64,000 nt of DNA, taken from positions 1 to 64,000 of the forward strand of contig CAMLKG010000010.1 in NCBI GenBank assembly GCA_946480695.1, read 5' to 3'. The notes under the pieces were generated by a model. It was not told the origin of the DNA and made no database searches. It saw only the letters and a program-made list of their open reading frames with translations. The DNA comes from an uncultured Cellvibrio sp. GTDB taxonomy: Bacteria > Pseudomonadota > Gammaproteobacteria > Pseudomonadales > Cellvibrionaceae. Shown one piece after another: positions 58,243 to 64,000 of the stretch. Position 1 is the stretch's first letter. Each line of letters begins with the position of its first letter. The position numbers and the translations under genes are program-made.

Positions 58243-58649
58243 AGAGCCTTCTCCAATTTTGCGTAAGTGTGTGGTTTACTCATCAGCACCATTAACGTAA
58301 AAATAGAAATTACGTTTGCCATGCACAAAGAAGTGCCTTATTAATAGTTTCATGCGCGGGGTGTGACCAAGTGCCACTGGAGCAAGGGCTATGCCAATCA
58401 CTTTTTTTAAAATTTTTTAAAGGTATATCTCATTACTTTTCAAGGAGATATATTTTTAGCAATCAGAATTAAACATTTTTGAGGGATTTTTTTACTGCAC
58501 GCTTGTGGTGACACAGGAATTAGCCTGCGTCATTTACAAACAAATAGCTGAAATTTAATGCACAATTAAAACACACACCTGTGCACACCATTTTTTAACA
58601 ATGCCCAACGAGAAAGCATTTCTAATAAAAATTGCGGGAAAAAGCGCGC
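58243..58649. other. Intergenic region upstream of the porin gene
   Basis: About 400 bases with no gene. Two inverted repeats stand out: AACGTAA / TTACGTT (58294-58300 and 58310-58316, 9-base spacer) and TATATCTC / GAGATATA (58424-58431 and 58445-58452, 13-base spacer). Both lie where porin regulators would bind. No clear promoter boxes were fixed. Confidence 0.5.
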
Positions 58650-58684
58650 ATAAAAAAGGCCACTGCTTGCGCAAGTGGCCTTTT
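58650..58684 (-). terminator. Terminator of the GH3 gene
   Basis: AAAAGGCCACT pairs with AGTGGCCTTTT around an inner GC-TTGC-GC. On the minus strand it ends in TTTTTT. It lies 19 bases after the GH3 stop. Confidence 0.87.
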
Positions 58685-58702
58685 GGTATCACAACCGCGG
58701 TA

Positions 58703-61162
58703 TTAACAGATCCTGACACCCTTACCTTGCGCCAAGCCTTTTTCAATACGCACCCGGGAAAAGGTCGCATCCAGTTTGCCATTGGCAACCAACGTGAAAG
58801 GTTCAAGGATCAAGGCGAATAACTCCTGTGGCGTACGCTTTAAACCGAAATCTGTCCCTGCATCCGGATAATCTTTCAAATCAACCATCAGGGTCTTCCA
58901 ACCCTTGCCGGCAATTTCCGTAAGCTCCCTGGTGATCTCGACTTGCGAAAAACAGGAAGGGCCGCAACCTATCCTCACCCAGGCATTAGCCTGTGGCGGG
59001 ACATCCACTTTAATATCGAAAACCAATGCGGAATCGGATTCATAGTAATCACTGAGCACCTGGCGATTGGGTGCCGATATCGCTACAAGCCCTTCACCCT
59101 CACCATTCCATTGGGCACGGCGGGCATCTTCCTGTACATCGCGATCCACACAAGTCACCGTCAGTGTGGAAACACTGGCGATGTTGCCATTTAGGGTAGC
59201 CCGATCATTGTTCTTGCCTTCCAGGATAATGCCGTAAATCCCAATGGGCCTGCGGTTAAACAACTCCAATACATGGGATGTGGCCTCGAAACTGATTCCC
59301 TCTTCCGACAAATCATCGCCGAGCTTATCCTCATCGCCATATTTCAAACCAAAACCATAGGCAAACAACGGGTTGTAATCTTTATCACCAATATTTAACG
59401 CTCCCTGGTCGGGGCGCCTTGGCCATGAAAATGACAACTGCCCTTTTATTGGATAATTTATTTTTCCGCCTACCGTTTTAAAAATAACGTCAGCCACACC
59501 AGCACCTTCTGTGCCTGGTTGCCAAATAACTGCAAACGCATCGGATGCGTTAAGCTCGCGATTGACCCACATAGGGCGGCCGGTCACAAATAAGGCAACC
59601 ACAGGAATACCGTCATTTTTCAGTTTCCTGAGTAATTCGAGATCCGATGTGTCACCAGCTTTGAGTAATTGGTGTTGGAGGTCGCCCTGCATTTCTGCAT
59701 AAGGATCCTCACCAAAAATGACAATGGCTACATCCGGCTTTTCGGTATAGGAACCATCAACGCTCAATTGGGCGGAACCGCCGGCGGCTGAAACGGCCGC
59801 TTCAATGCCCATCCACAATGTCGTGGCGCCGGGAAAATCAGCCATTGTGTTCCCGGTGCCTTGCCAGTTGATCGACCAGCCACCGGTTTGTTTACTGATG
59901 TTATCAGCACCATCACCTGCGACCAGGACCCTTGCCTTGGGTGATAGTGGCAGTAGTTGGTTTTTGTTTTTTAGCAGCACAACCGACTCACGCACGGCCT
60001 GGCGTGCCACAATGCGATGCTCCGCTGCGCCCAATAATTCATCACGCCCCGCCAATGGCCGGGAGGAAGGCAACCCCTTTTCCCACAGGTTCGCACGTAA
60101 CTTAACCCGCAGCACACGGCGCACTGCATCATCTACCCGACTCAACGGAATGGTGCCGTCCTGTGCCTGGGCAAGGGTATTCCGATAAAGCTGCTTCCAT
60201 TCAGGATCTGGCACCATATATACATCCAACCCCGCATTCAGCGCCTGGGGACAATTCAACGGCGTAGCTCCGGCAACAAAACCATGGCCATTCCAGTCGC
60301 CAACCACAAACCCGTCAAACCCCATTTGGTTTTTCAATACATCGGTTAATAAATAGCGATGGCCGTGCATATGTTCGCCGTGCCAACCATTGAAAGAAGC
60401 CATGACGGTTTGGACACCGGCTTCTATAGCACTGTAATAACCGGCGGCGTGGATGCGGTACAAGGTCTCTTCATCATCAATACAATTACCGCGATCAATT
60501 CCATTGAGCGTTCCGCCATCACCTATAAAATGTTTGGCTGTGGAAATAACCTTATATTTCGAGAGAAAATCTTTACTCTGCGCCTCGCCCTGCAAACCTT
60601 CTACCATTTGGTAAGCATAATCGCGCACCAGGTCAGGAGCTTCAGACCAGGACTCATAGGTACGCCCCCAGCGATCATCGCGTGCAACAGCCACGGTTGG
60701 CGAAAAATCCCAATCAAGCCCGGTTACCGCAATTTCTGTTGCCGTGATACGACCTATCTCTTTAATTAACTCCGGATTGCGCGCCGCGCCCAAAGCAATG
60801 TTATGCGGGAATAACGTAGCACCCACAATGTTGCCAACCCCGTGGACAGCATCGGTTCCCCACATAATTGGAATGGCCAATTTGCCATCGCTATCGTCCA
60901 TTGAGGCATTGTAATAAGCATCGGCAATGGCCAACCAATCAGCAGCCCTGGAATAGCGATTGCCATTAGGCACGGAACCGCCCCCATTCAAAACGGAACC
61001 TATGTGGAACTCCTTAACATCCGCAGGCGTTAAATAGCGGATTTCAGGCTGAATCAGCTGGCCAATTTTTTCCTCCAGACTCATTTGCGCGAGCAAATCA
61101 TTAACTCTTGCTTCAATCGCGGGGTCTTTTTTCACTTTACTGGTGATACCTGGCCACTGCAC
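58703..61162 (-). CDS. GH3 exo-beta-glucosidase, probably cytoplasmic
   Basis: An 819-residue glycoside hydrolase family 3 enzyme that should release glucose from cello-oligosaccharides or beta-glucans. GH3 features: LLAQMSLEEKIGQLIQPEI near the N-terminus, WGTDAVHGVGN, the KHFIGDGGT block, and the nucleophile Asp in GFVVGDWNGHGF. The (alpha/beta)6 domain (GRPMWVNREL) and a C-terminal beta extension follow. I start it at GTG 61162 because TGGAGG lies eight bases upstream and the family begins at QWPGITS. The frame runs 127 codons further but is not protein-like. No signal peptide results, so it likely acts in the cytoplasm beside glucokinase. Confidence 0.88.
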   Translation of the reverse strand: MQWPGITSKVKKDPAIEARVNDLLAQMSLEEKIGQLIQPEIRYLTPADVKEFHIGSVLNGGGSVPNGNRYSRAADWLAIADAYYNASMDDSDGKLAIPIMWGTDAVHGVGNIVGATLFPHNIALGAARNPELIKEIGRITATEIAVTGLDWDFSPTVAVARDDRWGRTYESWSEAPDLVRDYAYQMVEGLQGEAQSKDFLSKYKVISTAKHFIGDGGTLNGIDRGNCIDDEETLYRIHAAGYYSAIEAGVQTVMASFNGWHGEHMHGHRYLLTDVLKNQMGFDGFVVGDWNGHGFVAGATPLNCPQALNAGLDVYMVPDPEWKQLYRNTLAQAQDGTIPLSRVDDAVRRVLRVKLRANLWEKGLPSSRPLAGRDELLGAAEHRIVARQAVRESVVLLKNKNQLLPLSPKARVLVAGDGADNISKQTGGWSINWQGTGNTMADFPGATTLWMGIEAAVSAAGGSAQLSVDGSYTEKPDVAIVIFGEDPYAEMQGDLQHQLLKAGDTSDLELLRKLKNDGIPVVALFVTGRPMWVNRELNASDAFAVIWQPGTEGAGVADVIFKTVGGKINYPIKGQLSFSWPRRPDQGALNIGDKDYNPLFAYGFGLKYGDEDKLGDDLSEEGISFEATSHVLELFNRRPIGIYGIILEGKNNDRATLNGNIASVSTLTVTCVDRDVQEDARRAQWNGEGEGLVAISAPNRQVLSDYYESDSALVFDIKVDVPPQANAWVRIGCGPSCFSQVEITRELTEIAGKGWKTLMVDLKDYPDAGTDFGLKRTPQELFALILEPFTLVANGKLDATFSRVRIEKGLAQGKGVRIC

Positions 61163-61394
61163 GTTTGCAACCTCCACATGGGTATTAGCTAAAAAAATTG
61201 AAACGGACCTAATTTCCGGATTACGCCCTAAGCATAGGCTTAATCGATAAAAGCGCGGGAAGCGAACCGAAGAAAAATCCTTGAGAAGGGGAAGGCCCAC
61301 GTAACAGGAATCGGGCCTACTCGTCAATGAACCTATTGATGAATCTCTAACACCCGGACCGTCGGCGATCCCGGGAGCACTTCTGGGCTGGCGC

Positions 61395-61423
61395 AAATTA
61401 CTATCAAATGACAGCGCTGTCAA
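61395..61423 (-). promoter_or_regulatory. Predicted GH3 promoter
   Basis: On the minus strand a perfect TTGACA (61423-61418), a 17-base spacer and a weak TAATTT (61400-61395). The -35 box overlaps the palindrome at 61409-61422. A leader of about 225 bases is implied. Confidence 0.45.
61409..61422. promoter_or_regulatory. LacI-type operator palindrome
   Basis: TGACAGCGCTGTCA is a perfect 14-bp palindrome with the central CG typical of LacI-family operators. It overlaps the -35 box of the GH3 promoter. The LacI-family gene at 62729-63745 is the obvious candidate regulator. Confidence 0.6.
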
Positions 61424-61674
61424 CGACACCAAACCCAAACCGGGTAGAGCGCATACCTCTCGGATGATCGCGCCATTTGACACCAAAATTAACATTTTTC
61501 CAATGGAGTATTCCAAATATAACGAGCCCTGTATCCCAGCCATTATTGGGAAGCGAACCCGTAAGTGAATTTCCGCACTTTCTGTTTAATGGTATCCTCC
61601 CCGCCCCTGACCATTACAAACACACCATCCATAAAATTATTTGATCTTCTATGTAAAAGAAGTTGAGGAGTCAC

Positions 61675-62679
61675 ATGAGCCTGTTACTGGTTGCAGATAT
61701 CGGCGGCACCAATGGCCGTTTTGGCCTGGTTGAGTTCGATGCGGAAAAAAATCGTGCGCGCGGGAGAATTAATTACACGGCGGAACGCCAAATCACATTG
61801 AAATGCGCAGAATACGCCGACATGGCGACGATGATCAAAGCCTGCTGTGTTGAATTTGGGATAGAAATCCCCCCCCATGCGTGTCTCGCCATTGCCGGCC
61901 CCATTGAAAACGGCCAAGCCGCCATGACCAACCTTAACTGGAAATTTTCTATCGAAGGCCTGCGCGATCAACTGGGCATGAAAACGCTTCATGTTATCAA
62001 TGACTTTGCTTCCCTCGCCTATGCTGTCCCGTTCCTGCAAGACGATGAATTGGTTACCCTTTACGATTCCAGCAAATCCAACCCCAATGCGCCGATTGTC
62101 GTTATGGGACCGGGTACCGGCTTTGGAATGGCAGCCCTGGTGCCGGACAATGGTAATTGGCGAATCATCCCCACCGAAGGCGGGCACGCCAGTTTTGCAC
62201 CTACCAATGAAAAAGAATTGGAAATCAAATCATTCCTTCTGAAAGAACAAAACCATGTTTCCGTTGAAAACATTCTGTCCGGTGGTGGATTGGTAACACT
62301 GTATCGCGCACTCGCGCATAACGCTGGTGTAGAAGCCAAACCCTATACTCCTGCCGACGTTAGCAGCAAAGGTTTGTCGGACACAGATGATCTGTGCCGT
62401 GAAGCTGTTCTAACATTCTGCGATGTATTGGGTGAAGTGGCGGGAGACAAAGCCTTGTCGCTGGGAGCCAAAGGAGGTGTCGTCATTGGTGGCGGTATTA
62501 CTCCGAAATTGGTTAACCTTTTGCCGGAATCCCACTTCCTTGAGCGCTATAAAAACAAAGGGCCAATGGCAGGTTACGTCAGCGATATTTCAATTCGACT
62601 GATCGTAAATGACAAAGCTGCGCTGGTAGGTTCCGCAGCCTGGTTAATCAATAACACCCCTGCGTTAAAAAACGCTTGA
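61675..62679 (+). CDS. glk: Glucokinase
   Basis: Phosphorylates glucose to glucose-6-phosphate with ATP. It is 334 residues from ATG 61675, chosen because GAGGAG ends four bases upstream; the frame also opens at TTG 61663. The ATP phosphate-binding motif is VADIGGTNGRFGLVEF. The sugar-binding region has HVINDFASLAYA, GPGTGFG and PTEGGHASFAP. GGVVIGGGITPKL is the C-terminal nucleotide site. This is the Glk family common in proteobacteria, without a ROK zinc motif. It is divergent from the GH3 gene, so the pair links cello-oligosaccharide cleavage to glycolysis. Confidence 0.96.
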   Translation: MSLLLVADIGGTNGRFGLVEFDAEKNRARGRINYTAERQITLKCAEYADMATMIKACCVEFGIEIPPHACLAIAGPIENGQAAMTNLNWKFSIEGLRDQLGMKTLHVINDFASLAYAVPFLQDDELVTLYDSSKSNPNAPIVVMGPGTGFGMAALVPDNGNWRIIPTEGGHASFAPTNEKELEIKSFLLKEQNHVSVENILSGGGLVTLYRALAHNAGVEAKPYTPADVSSKGLSDTDDLCREAVLTFCDVLGEVAGDKALSLGAKGGVVIGGGITPKLVNLLPESHFLERYKNKGPMAGYVSDISIRLIVNDKAALVGSAAWLINNTPALKNA

Positions 62680-62696
62680 TACAATAAATCCTCCTT

Positions 62697-62720
62697 TAAA
62701 AAATGCACCTTCGGGTGCAT
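62697..62720 (-). terminator. Terminator between glk and the LacI gene
   Basis: ATGCACC (62703-62709) and GGTGCAT (62714-62720) with a TTCG tetraloop. The six Ts are on the minus strand, so it best fits the LacI gene, but it can also serve glk. Confidence 0.75.
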
Positions 62721-62728
62721 TGTTCATG

Positions 62729-63745
62729 TCATTTTTGCAATGGTCCGGTGGAATCACGCACGATAATACTTGAACTCAGCATACTTGTCGGCAATTGGAT
62801 TTCCCGTCCCTTTAACTGTTTCAATAATAAATCTGTGGCTTTTTTTGCCATTTGGCGAATAGGTTGGCGAATAGTTGTCAGCGAGGGGTAAATCTGATGG
62901 GCAACCGGTGTATCGTCAAAACCTGCGACCGACAATTGCGCTGGAATTTTAATTCCCAATTGGTGAGCCACCATCATAACCCCAGCGGCCATATCATCGT
63001 TTGCTGCAAAAATTGCAGTTGGCCGTTGAGCTTGTTGCAATAGTTTTTTGCCGCAGGCTTCACCGGATTCAAACGAGTTATCTCCCTGCTCTATCAATTC
63101 CTTTATAAGCGGCAAATCGTTTTCGATTAATGCGGCCTTATAACCTTCGTAACGCAATGACATAGCGCGGTGATCAGGATGGCCGCAGATAAAACCTATC
63201 CGGGCATGACCCAACGCGATTAACTGGCAAGTCATATCATATGAAGCTTCTTCATCGTTCGTTTCTACATAGGGTGATAAGGATTTATTTTCCGTAGGGG
63301 CCACACGTACAAAAGGAATGTTCATTTTCTTAAGGGAGTTGATGACCATCATATTGTCCGATAACGGCGGTGTTAACATCACCCCATCAACTCGCTTTTC
63401 CAGAATTAATTCCGTTACTTCATTTAATACATTGGGATCGCGATGGATAGCCGGGTGAACAAGCAGCTCATAACGCTGCGGGCGACATATTTCCAACACA
63501 CCTTCCTGGATATCCAATACATAGTGCGCACTTGGGTGGCCGTATATCAGCCCCAAAAGATAAGAGCGATTCCCCGCCAGGCTCCGCGCTGATTGATTAG
63601 GTCGATAGTCCAGCGCCGCTATGGCGGATTCGACTTTCTCACGCGTTGCCGGCCTTACATTAGGCTCATTGTTAACCACACGCGAAACCGTTTTGATCGA
63701 CACACCCGCGAGGGCAGCTACATCATCAATCGTTGCTTTGGCCAC
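62729..63745 (-). CDS. LacI-family transcriptional repressor
   Basis: A 338-residue regulator. The N-terminal helix-turn-helix (about 4-50, TIDDVAALAGVSIKTVSRV) and hinge (YRPNQSARSLAGNRS) are canonical. The periplasmic-binding-like effector domain covers about 62-335, with AIFAANDDMAAGVM and SVAGFDDTPVAHQIYPSLTT. The effector is likely a sugar such as glucose or cellobiose, inferred only from the neighbouring GH3 and glk genes. It is convergent with glk and divergent from the gene that starts at the window end. Confidence 0.93.
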   Translation of the reverse strand: MAKATIDDVAALAGVSIKTVSRVVNNEPNVRPATREKVESAIAALDYRPNQSARSLAGNRSYLLGLIYGHPSAHYVLDIQEGVLEICRPQRYELLVHPAIHRDPNVLNEVTELILEKRVDGVMLTPPLSDNMMVINSLKKMNIPFVRVAPTENKSLSPYVETNDEEASYDMTCQLIALGHARIGFICGHPDHRAMSLRYEGYKAALIENDLPLIKELIEQGDNSFESGEACGKKLLQQAQRPTAIFAANDDMAAGVMMVAHQLGIKIPAQLSVAGFDDTPVAHQIYPSLTTIRQPIRQMAKKATDLLLKQLKGREIQLPTSMLSSSIIVRDSTGPLQK

Positions 63746-63855
63746 TAGGTAAACCTCTTGGTTGATTTTTTCCCGTTATCCTTTAGCTCGCAATAAGTCA
63801 GCTTGACCATTAGTCGATACTTTTGTGAAGGGATTGTAATCGTGAAACAAAGAAT

Positions 63856-63884
63856 GTGACAGCTATATAGCCTTGGATTATAGT
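63856..63884 (+). promoter_or_regulatory. Strong promoter facing the right window edge
   Basis: GTGACA (63856-63861, five of six consensus), a 17-base spacer and TATAGT (63879-63884, five of six). It should drive the gene starting at 63998 with a leader of about 107 bases. Confidence 0.6.
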
Positions 63885-63899
63885 ACCGCCGCTATTTCG

Positions 63900-63935
63900 G
63901 CCGGATAAAAAAGGCACACGAACCTGCTATCCGGC
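63900..63935. repeat. Inverted repeat in the leader of the edge gene
   Basis: GCCGGATA (63900-63907) and TATCCGGC (63928-63935) are exact 8-bp arms with a 20-base loop, just after the predicted transcription start. Operator or leader hairpin. Confidence 0.45.
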
Positions 63936-63997
63936 GAATTCATTTCGAGACCATTACAACGACAAATCATTTATATAACAACGAGGCAATCACTTTC

Positions 63998-64000
63998 ATG
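63998..64000 (+). CDS. Probable start codon of a + strand gene cut by the window end
   Basis: The window ends with ATG, preceded by CGAGG at about 13 bases and by a good promoter. Divergent from the LacI gene, it is a natural target of that repressor, but no protein sequence is visible. Confidence 0.35.

Larger units (their letters stand above)
61163..61674. other. Divergent control region between the GH3 gene and glk
   Basis: About 510 bases. It carries a minus-strand promoter with a palindromic operator (61395-61423) and a long leader to the GH3 GTG. It is open in the GH3 frame, but codons before 61162 show no signal peptide or conserved sequence. Confidence 0.6.

Noticed and set aside
61163..61543. 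N-terminal 127 codons of the GH3 open frame as coding sequence
   Set aside because: No signal peptide or family match, they overlap a promoter and operator, and GTG 61162 has a good ribosome binding site.

Overview
The window looks like chromosomal DNA of a gammaproteobacterium close to Cellvibrio (Cellvibrionaceae). This is an inference from three things. The housekeeping gene order resembles Pseudomonas and its relatives (tRNA-Ser, yccA and tusDCBE together; gltA divergent from sdhCDAB-sucAB-lpd-sucCD). There are plant-polysaccharide genes (a PL10-like pectate lyase, a GH3 beta-glucosidase, surface lipoproteins). Base composition is moderate. No phage, insertion sequence, CRISPR array or rRNA operon was seen, and coding density is high.

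Layout. 1-2740: the end of an unknown gene, tRNA-Ser(UGA), a YccA-type membrane protein and the 2-thiouridine sulfur relay tusDCBE. 2727-6537: an AGCS amino-acid/sodium symporter, a yajC with its own terminator, an AraC-type DNA-binding protein, a PrxQ/Bcp peroxiredoxin and a diguanylate cyclase. 6644-8586: aguB-aguA (agmatine to putrescine). 8680-10986: two lipoproteins, one a zinc-metallopeptidase candidate. 11265-16558: a membrane J-protein, tRNA methyltransferase CmoM, a GIY-YIG protein, a DTW-domain tRNA enzyme and a large M16 peptidase. 16716-20003: a PP2C phosphatase beside a transmembrane Ser/Thr kinase carrying PEGA and SUMF1-like domains. 20009-26951: an RNA cytosine methyltransferase, a Tat-exported Gfo/Idh/MocA oxidoreductase, uvrB, fumC and a VOC protein. 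27238-33414: a very large ThuA / sugar dehydrogenase / cytochrome c lipoprotein, a degenerate hybrid histidine kinase and a DUF2788 protein. 33826-36348: a coiled-coil lipoprotein, a TSUP permease, a frameshifted lipoprotein gene and a SpoU-type methyltransferase. 36382-40932: carboxynorspermidine decarboxylase, carboxynorspermidine dehydrogenase and speA. 41124-43513: a pectate lyase and a MarC protein. 43663-56822: the TCA-cycle cluster. 56983-63745: an outer-membrane porin, a GH3 beta-glucosidase, glucokinase and a LacI-type repressor. A new + strand gene appears to begin on the last three bases.

How the genes work together. SpeA, AguA, AguB, the carboxynorspermidine dehydrogenase and the decarboxylase together predict a complete arginine-to-spermidine route that does not need S-adenosylmethionine decarboxylase. 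The GH3 enzyme appears to start at a GTG with a good ribosome binding site and no signal peptide. That suggests cytoplasmic hydrolysis of imported cello-oligosaccharides followed by phosphorylation by the adjacent glucokinase. A perfect 14-bp palindrome overlapping a -35 box in the GH3-glk spacer is a likely operator for the neighbouring LacI protein. The TCA cluster has strong hairpins at nearly every gene boundary, two of them built around stop codons.

The least ordinary items are the hybrid kinase that has lost its phosphoacceptor histidine, the kinase-PEGA-SUMF1 protein with its phosphatase, the five-part ThuA fusion, and the lipoprotein gene broken at a run of seven T. No wholly new multi-gene system could be shown from sequence alone.
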